64,000 bases of DNA from Caenorhabditis remanei. Its lineage: Eukaryota > Nematoda > Chromadorea > Rhabditida > Rhabditidae. The notes beneath the pieces were generated by a model. It was given only the letters and a program-made list of their open reading frames with translations. It made no database searches and was not told where the DNA came from. A program made the position numbers and the translations under genes. Shown in pieces: positions 1-17,642 of the stretch. Each line of letters opens with the position of its first letter. Positions within the stretch are counted from its first letter, which is position 1. The stretch lies in contig NC_071331.1 of NCBI RefSeq assembly GCF_010183535.1, forward strand, positions 24,800,001 to 24,864,000, read 5' to 3'.

Positions 1-57
1 CCACAGCGCTCTACCGGAATCCACTGGAGCGCGGTTGTAAGAAGTGTGCCGTGCTAA
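1..57. repeat. Short palindromic element, truncated by window start
   Basis: The arm reads GCGCGGTTGTAAGAAGTGTG and then GCCGTGCTAA. This is the right end of a roughly 115-bp palindromic element whose other copies lie near 2145, 19960, 24572, 45949, 55223 and 63868. In complete copies the ends are inverted (TTAGCxCGGCACA...TGTGCCGTGCTAA). Confidence 0.8.
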
Positions 58-519
58 AATTGTGATATTTAAGCTCTGAGAATCAAGCTACCGGATTACT
101 GTACTTGTGACTTCCCAATCTCTTATTATATACTCTCTCAGGGGATGAAAGCACTTCTAATCATTCTCTTAATCCTAGTCTTGTGATACATACATACATC
201 TCTAATCTCCTCCCTCTTTCCTCTCCCCTCAACACACCGCCCGTATTTCATACATACACATCAATGCACAAATTTACCTATGCGTAAAATCAGCATTCTT
301 GGTCTTTTGCTTGACTCGTGTTAGTGCGAATATCACCAGTACTCTCTCTTATCAATTTATTATTTTCTATCTAATAATTATTTTTCTAAATAATTTATTG
401 AATCCTGTGATTGATCACCATGTTTTATACCGTCTTTGACTCTTCATCTCCTATCGGATACAATAATGAGTGAGTTTTTTTTATTCTTGGAAATCGATTG
501 AGATCGTCTAAAATCTGAA

Positions 520-1415
520 GCTGAAACTCAATATTATGAGCTGAAAAATATACGAAAATGTAGATCACAGGGAGATCTATATCTGTGACCAGAGTTGCGC
601 GGAAGTGGTTTTTTCTAAAAACGGAAGTCGGAAGTCGGAATTCCGCGCAACTCTGTCTGTGACTTACAACGAGAACCGGATGGCTAGTCGATCATGCACC
701 ACGGGCCGTGAAAAGTGCCCGAAAAAAGCGAAAAAACCCCTTTTTTTTCGAAAAATGTCAAATTCTATGAATTCGGACCCCTTCGGCCTTCAGATACACA
801 AAAAATCGGCTGGAATTGCTTAAAAATCTCAAAACCCGGTACTGGTGCCAATAGAGTGAAGGGAAAGGCCTACAGCAAGGGGGACTAAAAATCCTGATTT
901 TCTCACTTCAAATCATAAATTCAGAGGTTCAAACTTAAAAATACGGTTTCCCCATCAAAATTTAGGTCGGATACCTTACCCAGACCCCTTGATACAAGCG
1001 TCCGCAAAGATTGATGGCAATGTCCGCGATCAAAGGGAGGGGAAAGACGTACAGAGAGCACTAAGCGTTTTTAAAATATTTGAGAGCCCACAACTTCCTT
1101 CAAATTTTAGCTAGAAAGCCGGTTTCAGGCTCAAAATGTTTGTCGTGACCAGATTTATCACATCATTAAAAAAATAGTATTTTAGCTCAACCTAGAATGC
1201 GCCAAACCCCATTTTTGCCAATGTCCGCGATCAGAGGGAGGGGAAAGACGTAAGGAGAGCATATTGAGAATTTTGGCAATTTTTTCGTTTTTTCGCAGTT
1301 TTTACTGTTTGGCATCCGCCGCGTTGTAGGTCAAGGATATAGAACTCGCCGAGATCTACATTTTGGTATATTTTTCAGCTCATAATATTGAGTTTTAAGG
1401 GAGTTACAGGGGTTG
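520..1415. mobile_element. Composite TIR element with expanded core
   Basis: The left arm contains CTCAATATTATGAGCTGAAA and a GTAGATC box. The right arm at 1318-1410 is its inverse (GAGATCTACATTTTGGTATA, then TCAGCTCATAATATTGAG). Simple relatives are about 350 bp, but here the arms enclose some 780 bp. That core includes two copies of a motif around CAATGTCCGCGATC at 1018-1065 and 1218-1262, shared with 10332-10380. No coding potential for a transposase was seen. Confidence 0.6.
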
Positions 1416-2144
1416 GTAAGTACCCTTCTAATGAATTCTGCTGTACGAAGACAATTTTCTATCAAAACTCCGATTTTCATCTTTCAAATTTCGGTTACAG
1501 AACTGATTTTCAGAAAAGCCCAAGAAATCTGAGTTTGAGACCTATTTTCCAGTAAAAATGAATGAAATTTCCAGAATTTTCAAAATCAAAAATCATCATT
1601 GAATGACTAATACAGAATCAAATCACAGTGGCTATTGATAACCCATAACCCTGATGACTAATCAAATAGTGTAAAAACTAATGACAAAAAATCAAAAAAA
1701 AAACGGAAGGAATTCTTCTCTTTACTCCAGAATCCTCTCTCTCTCCTCTTCTCTTCTCACTTCGATTTTTCATTTCCTGCGTCTCTTCCCTTTTCCTTTC
1801 TCTATTCATTCCTAGGAGAAGAAGAAGAAGAAGAGATGTTGGGGAGGGGGGACACTCTCTTTCGTTCCGCACACATTGATAGAGAGAGTGAGAGAGAGAG
1901 TGAGAGAGAGAGAGACAACACAGACACCCGGAGGACTGACGTACACTTTTAATACCTTTACCAACCATCTCTTTCTTTCTCTTCCTTTTTATTATTGTAC
2001 AACTTTTTTTCTTTCAATTTATGGGTTTTATGGGCATACGTAGTCTAATTGCATAGTTTCAATTATTCAATTATCTCGTGAGAATATACAGGGTACTGAC
2101 TGTCTAACTGTATAACATTAAGGTGTCCGGTATAAAAGTATTAA

Positions 2145-2245
2145 CGCAGCAGAGCTCTTACAACCGCGCTCTACCAAAACCAAAGAGTACGAAATTGAGA
2201 GACTCAGAGAAAAAGGGTATTCCGGTGGAGCGCAGTTGAAATAAA
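2145..2245. repeat. Short palindromic element, degenerate copy
   Basis: Contains CTTACAACCGCGCTCTACC on the left and GGTGGAGCGCAGTTGAAATA on the right, around a GAAATTGAGAGACTCAGAGA core. The outer ends have diverged from the consensus. Confidence 0.65.
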
Positions 2246-3067
2246 TGTGCTTCACTGGATTTCCTTAAAGTTTGAACAACCCAAATTACAAAAATAGTGA
2301 TAATGTAATAATGCGTGGGCGGTTCTTGTCAATAATGTTGCTTACTTTCGAAATGTGCTTATTGGTGTTTCCAGACCCTTATTATTTTCAGCTTCTGATA
2401 ATATTTTTGGATTTTTTTTGCTGATAACATTTTCTAGGCCGATTCTTGGAATTACCATCAAGAGGTTATTCGATTTTCCCATGAATTCTGGGTCGAAGCA
2501 TATAAAAATATCCGACTTTTAGAAAATATTTCTATCGGCCTCTAATCGACAACTTTTTGACCCGATTTACGTCAGTTTTTCCGCATTTTTGGTCAGTTTT
2601 AGATCACTGTTATTTGAAAAAATTATTTTGATCGTAGTAGTCCTAGACCCCTATATAAGGTTCTCCCTATATTCTAGACCCACTTTATTTAAAATTTGCG
2701 AGGCAACATCTTTTTTCTGGTCTACTCCTAAAAAATCTCCCGGCAACTAATAGACGTTTCTATTGTACAATTCATATGGTTCATTCCGGTTTCGAATACC
2801 AAGTTTTCTGTCCATTGAAAAAAATTTGAATATTCAAGAAAGTTAGAATGTATTCTCTCTGATAACAACGCGAGTATTTCACTGCTTCACTTCAGAAGTC
2901 TGAAAACCTTTCTATAGATATCATGTTATTCATTTTCTCCAGTTATTATTCCACTCCGTCCCTATTAGCCGCTCTTGTTATGTAGGTGACACTGAATAAC
3001 ATGATATTTAGGAAGAAGATTTTCTGACTTCTGAAGTTTTTAGTACTGAATTTTATAGACTCAATTT

Positions 3068-3415
3068 CTAAATTGCATACTTGCAAACCGGGCCGAAACC
3101 GGGCCGGCTCGTAACTCCTTTAAAACTCAATATTATGAGCTCAAAAATATACCAAAATGTAGATCTCGACGAGTTCTATATCTTTGATTTTGATTCGGGC
3201 CGGATGGCTATTCGTTAATGTGCCGCGGGCCGGGCTAGAATGGCTTTTTTGGTTTTATGGCACTTTATCCCGGCCCGCGGCACATTAACGAATAGCCATC
3301 CGGCCCGAATCAAAATCAAAGATATAGAACTCGTCGAGATCTACATTTTGGTATATTTTTGAGCTCATAATATTGAGTTTTAAAGGAGTTACGAGCCGGC
3401 CCGGTTTGCATGTAT
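3068..3415. mobile_element. Complete TIR element, near-perfect palindrome
   Basis: The ends are CATACTTGCAAACCGGGCCG and the inverse CCGGCCCGGTTTGCATGTAT. The inner arms (CTCAATATTATGAGCTC, GTAGATCTCGACGAGTTCTA) recur inverted at 3320-3380, and the centre carries CCGGCCCGCGGCACATTAAC-type sequence in both orientations. TA dinucleotides flank the CTTGCAAACC ends. That is consistent with a Tc1/mariner-type non-autonomous element; the class is inferred because no transposase is present. Confidence 0.7.
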
Positions 3416-3479
3416 GCTACATTGGTGTCCAGAAATGTAATAAAAAGTAAGGAAACGAGGATTCTGATTTAACTGGATA

Positions 3480-3590
3480 ATTCAAAGAAGAATATAGTAG
3501 GAAATCTCTTTTTCGTTCTTCTTTTTTCTTCCCCAGATTTTCAAAATTCGGGGAAGAAAAAGGTTTTTTCGGATTTTGGATTTTTTTTTC
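3480..3590. repeat. GGGGAAGAAAAA inverted-repeat family
   Basis: CTTCCCCAGATTTTCAAAAT is followed by TCGGGGAAGAAAAAGG, forming a short hairpin. Related copies lie at about 4130-4330 and 4376-4540 (kinase intron 1), 5020-5400 and 20270-20890. Confidence 0.65.
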
Positions 3591-3957
3591 CGAAATTGTT
3601 CAAGTAATGTTCAAGTTTCATTTCTAGAATATTCAATATTTTCCCACACACACCTTTCTTCTTCTCTTCCCCCTTCTCTATTTCCTCACGAGGTGGTGTC
3701 TCCAGAAATGGAAAGTAAACATAAGAAGACATTTATTTTTTGTGTGCCGTTTCTTATGGAATGATCAAACATAGAATATCGATTTTCATGCAGACACAAA
3801 ATGACTCAAATATGTTTTATCTATTTTTGTTTCATTTCCTGTTACGTATGAGGGTGTAGAACTAAAGATAAGGAAACATGACATACCTACTTTTTTCCAC
3901 ATTTTTTTCTTTTCCTAATTTTTTTTTTAATTTCTGATTTTTTTTTCCAGATCCTCA

Positions 3958-9870
<5,913 letters not shown>

Positions 9871-10516
9871 TATTCACCCTTTTCCCCCCATTTTCCACTT
9901 TTTTCCTGTAATTCTCAAATCGTTCTGTCACTTTTTGGCCATATTTGTTTTCTCTCTCCGTCCGTCCCCGAAACCGAATCAAGTTTTCATTGAATCAAAG
10001 AACAACAACAAAACAATGTGATTTTCTCTCCTGTCTCACCCCCCCCCCCGATTTTTTTGCAGATTTCTAAAAAATAGTGTATTATTGGATATTTAAGATT
10101 AATTTGTAGTAAGTACAGATCAGTCACGTGTATATTATAAAGTGAATACTTGTTTGCAGTGTTTCGACTATTCAAAGTAGTATTCCAGCTTCATCTATTT
10201 GTTATTGTGTCGGGCTAGACGGGTTAAAAAATTCCTATGCACTCGGCCTTTAGAGGGGCAAAAAATTGGCTATAATTGCTTAAAATTGCTTAAAATCCCC
10301 TAAAACCACTCCGAAAATCTCAAAACCCGGTGCTGGTGGCAATGTCCACGATCTGAGGGAGGGGAAAGGTCACTAAGCGTTTTGAAAATTTTGAAAATAC
10401 CGTATCTCAGGCTGAAAATGTGCTAAATTGTTGGTTTTTATGTTTAAATGACTGAAATTCTATTTTCACAGAAAAATTGTTCTTTTCAAGACTATTTTTC
10501 CATTTTATAGCTGTTT

Positions 10517-10972
10517 CTACAGTACCTGACAAAAAAGTATGAAGTTTGGCTGTTTTCAATAGAAAATGGCCAACTTTGAGAGTGTGCCATAGTAATTCTG
10601 ATTGTCACCACGAAAATTTTTAATGGATCATATAGATTGAATATAGAGCTCCATTTTTGTACTTGACAACTTTTTTGTACGGACACTCCCTAGCAAGTTA
10701 CATATCGTCAAAATAATTTTTTCCTCAAATCGACCAATTTCAGTGCAAAATAGAGTGATTTTTGAGCTGTCGTCTAAAAATGACCATAACTGTCTAGGGA
10801 GTGTCCGTACAAAAAAGTTGTCAACTACAAAAATGGAGTTCTACGTTCAATCTATATGATCCATTAAAAATTTTCTTAGTGTGACAATCAGAATTACTAT
10901 GGCACCCTCTCAAAGTTGGTCATTTTCCACTGAAAACAGCCAAAGTTCATACCTTTTTGTCCGGTACTGTAT
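10517..10972. mobile_element. TIR element, TACAGTACCGGACAAAAAGG ends
   Basis: The left end is TACAGTACCTGACAAAAAAG and the right end TTTTTGTCCGGTACTGTA. TTTGGCTGTTTTCAATAGAA and its inverse lie inside, as do GTCCGTACAAAAAAGTTGTC arms. The TA next to CAGTAC suggests a mariner-like target. About 455 bp, no ORF. Confidence 0.7.
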
Positions 10973-11329
10973 ATTAGAAAAACGCACTAGGAGTTTAGAA
11001 AAACATGAATAACTTTTTCCAGAGGTGGATTCTGCAAAAACGGAACACAAATTTGGAATCAGCGCTAAATTTGCAATAAGATAGCATTTGTATTCCCTAG
11101 TCAGTTCAATATTTGAAATTTTCGTAAAACCTGTGCGCACTAAACGGTGTCTGTTCACAGCGGTATATCTCGGTTCCCAAAGAGAATACCAAATTGCTGC
11201 TAACTGAAAAAATATAGCTTAGTATTCGTAGAATATTTTTTCAGTTAAAAACATTTTTATATCTCTAAAGACAGCGGAGATAGGATGCTCCAAACAATTT
11301 CTAGCTGGGCGCCTCTTTTACAGGTTTTA

Positions 11330-11790
11330 CGGTATACAGTACTAACCATAAAGAATGCGACACTTCAGATTTTAGTTGAAAATGGTCAACTTTGTGACTG
11401 TGACACGGCCTCCCTGATAGTCTCACAATATTGATTGTTTATGGAGTGTATAGATCACAAGTAGAGCTTCATTTTTGTAGTTGACAACTTTTTTGTACGG
11501 GCACTCCCTAGAGAGTTATCAATCGTCTAAGAAATATCTCGCAATTGTTGCCCTTTTTCAGTGCTAAAAAAAGCGATTTTTGAGCTGTTTTCATTGACTA
11601 CCCATAACTTCTTAGGATGTGCTCGTACAAAAAAGTTGTCAACTACAAGAATGAAGTTCTATCTGTGATCTATACACTCCATAAACAATCAGTATTGTGA
11701 GACTATCAGGAAGACCGTGCCAGACTCTCAAAGTTGACCATTTTCAACTAAAAACTGCAAGTGTCGCATTCTTTATGGCCAGTACTGTAT
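11330..11790. mobile_element. TIR element, CAGTACTGGCCATAAAGAAT ends
   Basis: The left end is CAGTACTAACCATAAAGAAT, then GCGACACTT; the right end is the inverse, AAGTGTCGCATTCTTTATGG, then CCAGTACTGTATA. TA flanks both ends. Sister copies are at 43214-43640 and 62152-62583. It shares the inner GTAGTTGACAACTTTTTTGT module with the neighbouring 10517 element although the ends differ. Confidence 0.75.
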
Positions 11791-14700
11791 ATACATGTTC
11801 TTTGTCCGATCCTTCCAGTCATGTCAGATTTTCTTCTGAAACTTCACAAACTGTTCAAAGTAGCCCCCCAATTCTCGAATTGACCTTCCGATTAAAAAAT
11901 TTCCATTTTTTACCCAACAAAAACCCATCTAAACAAACAAATTGCCTATTTTCAAGAATCGAACCTAAAATGACCTCTCTCAAATTCAATTCGATTCTTT
12001 TCTCCCTTCATTTTAAATACAAATTGACCATGTCTCGCGCGGAAAAATGAAAATTGCAAATTATTCGGATGTCCTTCACGTTCTTCAAGCGGAAACCCCC
12101 CACTTTTACTATCCAATTCGAATTTTCACCGAATCAAAAAATGCGTTTTCGTGGAACTGGTTCGTTCTATGGTCATAGCACGCCATTTTTTTGGGGTCAA
12201 CAATATAAAAAAGAAATAGAAAAAAAGGCGGCGAGAAGATGAGAGAGAAAGAGTGAAATCAAAGGTGTATGTACTAATGTGATGTAATTACAGTTCTTGG
12301 ATAATTGAGAAGTTTTTTTCTGTTTTGATCGGAAATCAGGAGGCTGGCGTGCGGCTGGCGCGCATGTAGTTCACGTGTAAAAAATTCTTGGATTATGATG
12401 ATTCTCCAACTTTATATTCTCCAACTTTAAAACGCGTTAAACGCGCGCCAGACACGATATTTGAGAAATTTTGACTGGCGCACCTTTGACGCGTTTGCAA
12501 ATCTCACGCGAATAAATGCGTCAACGGCGCCCCAGACACCCAAGCATGTGAAAATTCATCGATTTTGATGGGTTTTGAGCAAAATCGATTAAAACATTTG
12601 CTACCAAACCTCATTTTTCAACTTAAAAACTTTAAAAATTGCCTAAAATTGGTAGAAATTGACTCAAAATCCTGTTTTTGATTCATTTTCTACCGATTTT
12701 CTCCGGTTTTTTGCATAAAATATATATCTAAATCCGTATTTTCCATCTGAAAACTTTAAAAATCGCCTAAATTCAATAAAAACTGACTCAAAATCCTGTT
12801 TTTCCCATTTTGATTCCCACTCTTCAGAAATTGTCCATTTTCAAAAAGTTTTTGTTTCAGATCTTTAAACCCCTAATCACCGTATGTTGACATTAGGGGA
12901 AGTTGACACTTTCAATTCCAATATTGAATGTAAAAAGTCAACGGTCAACACTACGAATGATAAAGTTTTTTTTTCTTCTGGTTTCAACAATTTTCGTAAA
13001 CACAAGGAACTGATTCGAGACGGACGGGAAGTGGTTTTCATTTTCATTTTCTAATCTATGTATGTGGTACACAACAATTGTGTCAGTAGACTAATTGTAT
13101 TAATAACATAAGTAATTAATTATCTCTGGGAAATACCGATAAAGAAATAAAAACAACCCGGAAATTAAATGTGTGTGTGTTATCACTGACCTGATTTTCA
13201 AAGAATGGTTATGGCCACTAGGAACCTTAAGCAGGAAGAGATAAAGAACGAAACCAGGAAAAAAATGTGGTCGAAGTTTGCCAAGGCGCCAAAATTTAAA
13301 ATTGAAGTTTTTCCGAAATTTGTATTTTCACCGCGAAGAAGTCAAATTTTCGACTATGATTCAAAAGTCAACCTTGTTCCAGATTTTTTCATCGCTATCC
13401 CAGAAAAAGCTGTTCAAAAAGCAGAAAAATAATTCCACATTATTTCAGACTCAAAATTTTTCAGACAATTTCATGCTGGCTTCAATCCAAAGATCGTCAT
13501 CAGACAGTACCACCCGCCTAACCTTGCACTCAATCGTCCTTCAGGCACCTCTCGAAAACTTTCAGTTTCATCTACTTGACCGTTTGCCCTTCTTCAGAAC
13601 TTCAAACACGCACTTTTCTGTTAAAATAGTGTAACATAACATACACAAGCAATAATGACCAGGAGTACAATTCCATTGTCCGCGCAGGCAACCTTTTGTC
13701 TTTTTTCTCTCTCTGGAAAACACAAAAAACGGTATCTTCTCTCTTTTGGTTCGATCGGGTATCGCCACTTTACACTGTATGTTCCAAAATGATAAGGATG
13801 AAAGAAAGAAAATGGAATAGAGAGATACTGTTATCGTATTATATGGAAACGACACGAACTGAACAACCCAAACCGATGATTGATCTGATCTAAAGTCACT
13901 CTCCACTACTTCGGCAAACTGTTTTCAACGTCATCGAGATGAGATAGCTACTTTGACCTGAATCAAACCAAAATTAATTGAAAGAGAGAAAAATGAATCA
14001 TGCGTTTGGTTAAGAAGGCGATGTTATGAGATATCGAGCTAAAATTGAAACCAAAGAAATTGAAACCAAAAAGTGAATTTTCAGCTTTCCGGAGGTGTAA
14101 CTCTCTTCAAACTGAGTTTTATGAGCTGAAAAATATACCAAAATGTAGATCTCAACGAGTTCTATATCTGTGATCTACATCGGGCCGGTTTTCAAGATTT
14201 CGTTCTAGTTGGTTCCAGAAGTCTCTGTTTTTCAACTTACATTTAGTATTTCTTTTTCTAAATAGGTCTTTGCCTATATTTCTTTTTGCAGGTAAAAAAA
14301 ATTAAGCCTACACTCTTGACAATGGTCAAAATACCAAAATATCGAGATAATTTTACCACTATTCGATGCACTATATATCCAAATGCAATATCGAATACCG
14401 ATATCAAAATACCACTTGTACTAATAATAAAATCATCGAGTCTGGGCCACCCAAGAAGTCTATTCCACTCTAGAATACCAAAAATCTATTCTATCCCGGT
14501 CCGTGGCACATTAACTGTCTGCCATTTGGCCCAAAGTAGGTAAAGGATATAGAGCTCGCTGAGATCTACATTTTGGTGTATTTTTCAGCCGATAATATTG
14601 GGTTTTAAGCGAGTTACTTGCTTTGCAATTATGGAATCAGCGGATACAGACAAGCTTCGAATATCTTTGAGAAAAACCGATATATATATATATGAAAAAT

Positions 14701-15647
14701 ATCATTTGAATTCAAAGCCATGCCAAAGACTTGTACTATCTCAGCTCTTTGTAAGCCATTTCTGAACACCGGGTTGTTTTATAAGAAGAATAAATAACTA
14801 GGGAAATTCACCAAGTTACCGTGGGATTATGGAACGTTCCTTAATTCATTGAAAAGCTGAAAAAACGCTGATTTCAAATATATATTCAGTTTTTGCCCTC
14901 GACGACTGGTAGTCAAGAAAAACAAGACCAAAATTTGTGGTGTAAATGTCAGCTATCCAAACTTTGATCTCGTTTTTCTGAAATGTCAAACCTTGAGGGC
15001 AAAAACTGAATATATATTTGGAATCAGTGTGATTTCAGCTTTCCAATGATATATAACACATCTCATGTCTTCAAACTGTCTCCATGACCTTCACTAGTAA
15101 GATTAGCTACTCCAATAAACAACTCAAACCATTCCACAAATTCTTAGACCCAAACCACAAAAACCCAATCATCTTTGATGTTCTAGGATTTGGCTACCAC
15201 ATACATCATCACTCTTGCAATTAACCTGCCATCAACATAATGAGATTGTATTCTTCCGTTTTTGACCACTACGAAAAGTCGACGACAGCGAAAAAGAATG
15301 TGACCATGAATTTCTAAACGTTCCGAGGCAATTGTCAACACACACACAGTCTCACTGTCTGATCTCTATTTCGTCCACAAAAAGAGAGAAAGAACCGAAT
15401 CGTTTTTTGGAATCTTCTCGAACTTATCACATCTCTCTCAATGTATGCGTCTCCTGGCTGTCTCCACCGGACAAAAAAACCGAAGAGAGGGGGCGGAGCT
15501 TGACGTACGAGTACGGTTTAGTACTCGGGGTCTGCTGGAATCGCCCTCTTCTCGACGAAATACAATTGACGAGACGTAAAGGTCACTCTCGACGCTTCAC
15601 ACACTATTTCCTCTCTACCTGCTTTCCATGATGAACTTGGGTTTGGG

Positions 15648-15654
15648 TATAAAT
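15648..15654 (+). promoter_or_regulatory. TATA box of the Ala/Pro-rich precursor gene
   Basis: TATAAAT lies 74 bp before the ATG in GGGTATAAATGCTACTCGC. A strong TATA box and short leader fit a highly expressed structural or secreted-protein gene; the collagen gene at 52359 has a similar arrangement. Confidence 0.6.
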
Positions 15655-15721
15655 GCTACTCGCTTCGCCGGGTATAGACACTGTCGAGTCGCCTCTTTAG
15701 CGTCCATCAGCCAACAAAACC

Positions 15722-17524
15722 ATGAAGGTGTTTGTATTCCTTTCCATCATTGCCCTCGCTTCTTCACGCTACGGTTAGTTTTAGGCCTTTTTGTATTCTC
15801 TGGAAATTTATAAGTTTTTCAATATTACAGTGGTGAAGAGAAACGCCTATGGAGATGAGCAAGTAACCCCAGCTCCAGCTGCTCCGGCCGCTTCTGAGGC
15901 ACCAGTCGAGCAAGCTCCAGTTGCCGTTCCAGCACCAGCACCAGCCGCCGCTCCAGCTCCAGACTGTGGAGCCGCCGCCGCTGCCCCAGCTGCTCCAGCC
16001 GCCACCGACTCCGGATATAGAAACAAGAGAAATGCCTACGGAGATGAACAAGTGACTCCAGCCCCAGCAGCTCCAGCCGCTTCTGAGGCACCAGTCGAGC
16101 AAGCCCCAGTAGCTGTTCCAGCACCAGCCCCAGCTGCCGCTCCAGCTCCAGATTGTGGATCTGCTGCCCCAGCCGCCCCAGCTCCAGCCGCCACTGACTC
16201 CGGATACCGCAGCAAGAGAAACGCCTATGGAGATGAGCAAGTGACCCCAGCTCCAGCTGCCCCAGCCGCTTCTGAGGCTCCAGTGGAACAAGCCCCAGTA
16301 GCTGTTCCAGCACCAGCCGCCGCTCCAGCTCCAGATTGTGGAGCCGCTGCCGCTGCCCCAGCTCCAGCCGCCGACTCCGGATACAGAAGCAAGAGAAACG
16401 CCTATGGAGATGAGCAAGTGACCCCAGCTCCAGCTGCCCCAGCTGCCTCAGAAGCCCCAGTAGAACAAGCTCCAGTAGCTGTTCCAGCACCAGCACCAGC
16501 CGCTGCTCCAGCCCCAGATTGCGGAGCCGCCGCCGCTGCTCCAGCTCCAGCCGCCACCGACTCTGGTTACAGAAGCAAGAGAAACGCCTACGGAGATGAG
16601 CAAGTGACCCCAGCTCCAGCCGCCCCAGCCGCCTCTGAGGCTCCAGTCGAGCAAGCACCAGTTGCTGTCCCAGCCCCAGCTCCAGCCGCTGCTCCAGCAC
16701 CAGACTGTGGATCTGCTGCCCCAGCCCCAGCCGCCCCAGCCGCCACTGATTCCGGTTACAGAAGCAAGAGAAATGCCTATGGAGACGAGCAAGTCACTCC
16801 AGCTCCAGCTGCCCCAGCTGCCTCAGAAGCCCCAGTCGAGCAAGCTCCAGTCGCTGTCCCAGCACCAGCTGCTGCTCCAGCTCCAACCCCAGACTGTGGA
16901 TCCGCCGCTCCAGCTCCAGCCGCCCCAGCCGCCACTGATTCTGGATACCGCAGCAAGAGAAACGCATACGGAGACGAGCAAGTCACTCCAGCCCCAGCTG
17001 CCCCAGCAGCCTCCGAGGCTCCAGTCGAGCAGGCCCCAGTTGCTGTCCCAGCACCAGCACCAGCCGCCGCTCCAGCTCCAGACTGTGGATCCGCTGCACC
17101 AGCTGCTCCAGCTCCAGCCGCCGCCTCTGGATACAGAAATAAGAGAAACGCCTATGGAGATGAGCAAGTCACTCCAGCCCCAGCTGCCCCAGCTGCCTCA
17201 GAAGCCCCAGTCGAGCAAGCTCCAGTCGCCGTCCCAGCCCCAGCTCCAGCCGCTGCTCCAGCCCCAGACTGTGGATCTGCTGCCCCAGCTGCTCCAGCTG
17301 CTCCAGCCGCCACCGACTCTGGTTACAGAAGCAAGAGAAACGCCTATGGAGATGAGCAAGTGACCCCAGCTCCAGCCGCCCCAGCCGCCTCTGAGGCACC
17401 AGTCGAGCAAGCCCCAGTCGCCGTCCCAGCACCAGCCCCAGCCGCTGCTCCAGCCCCAGACTGTGGATCTGCTGCCCCAGCTGCTCCAGCTCCAGCCGCC
17501 ACCGACTCCGGATACAGATCTTAA
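15722..17524 (+). CDS. Secreted Ala/Pro-rich precursor with nine dibasic-linked repeats
   Basis: Exons 15722-15773 and 15831-17524 give 581 aa. Residues 1-16 (MKVFVFLSIIALASSR) form a signal peptide encoded by exon 1. The mature part starts VVKRNAYGDEQ and consists of nine near-identical units of about 60 residues. Each has NAYGDEQVTPAP, a SEAPVEQAPVAVPAP block, one Asp-Cys-Gly and a SGYRSKR or SGYRNKR end; the ninth stops after SGYRS. Arg-X-Lys-Arg is a furin-type cleavage motif, so the protein may be cut into repeated peptides with one cysteine each (inference). Composition is dominated by Ala, Pro and Val. The family is not recognised; a cuticle, pharyngeal or other extracellular matrix role is possible. 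The high GC and codon bias contrast with the flanks and produce long spurious ORFs on both strands. Confidence 0.88.
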
Positions 17525-17642
17525 ACCTTTTCACTCGCCGATTTCCCAAATCTCAGCAAACTGCCAGTCACACATTTTTCAATTCAGGAAACTAATAATT
17601 TGAGTAGTAGATGTATACTTTATAACTTCTCTTCTTCAAGAC

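Larger units (their letters stand above)
1..3957. other. Repeat-rich region upstream of the KGB kinase
   Basis: No convincing coding exon was found on either strand. The stretch holds an arm of a short palindromic element at 1-57, a composite TIR element at about 520-1415, a pyrimidine-rich and GA-microsatellite tract at about 1720-1985 (GAGAGAGTGA-type repeats near 1878-1916), another short palindrome at 2145-2245, a complete TA-flanked palindrome at 3068-3415 and a GGGGAAGAAAAA-type inverted repeat at 3480-3590. The GA/CT tract may lie near the kinase promoter, but no TATA box is evident there. Confidence 0.6.
9871..15721. other. Intergenic region between kinase and Ala/Pro-rich gene
   Basis: No gene could be supported. 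The first 300 bp are probably kinase 3' UTR, though I see no clear AATAAA there. A partial repeat related to 780-1260 occupies about 10200-10400, two TIR elements lie at 10517-10972 and 11330-11790, and GCGTCAAAGGCGCGCCAG-type motifs lie at 12340-12540. A large diverged TIR element spans about 14093-14620, and a GTGACCTATATC-family copy about 14815-15075. The 11800-12240 and 13000-13950 stretches are low-complexity AT-rich DNA without good codon structure. 15300-15720 is the promoter side of the next gene. Confidence 0.55.

Noticed and set aside
1678..1968. 96-aa minus-strand ORF over the GA-rich tract
   Set aside because: Composed of Leu/Ser/Arg/Glu from microsatellite sequence; treated as promoter-side low complexity.
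13568..13906. 112-aa minus-strand ORF with several cysteines
   Set aside because: No signal peptide, no splice or poly(A) signals, and overlapping plus-strand ORFs of equal length. Composition fits random AT-rich DNA.
15764..17549. Long ORFs on the opposite strand and in other frames over the Ala/Pro-rich repeats (for example 15825-16700 minus, 16662-17363 plus)
   Set aside because: They are frame shadows of GC-rich, codon-biased repeats: low complexity (Leu/Gln/Glu or Trp/Gly/Ser runs), no splice context, no start signal.
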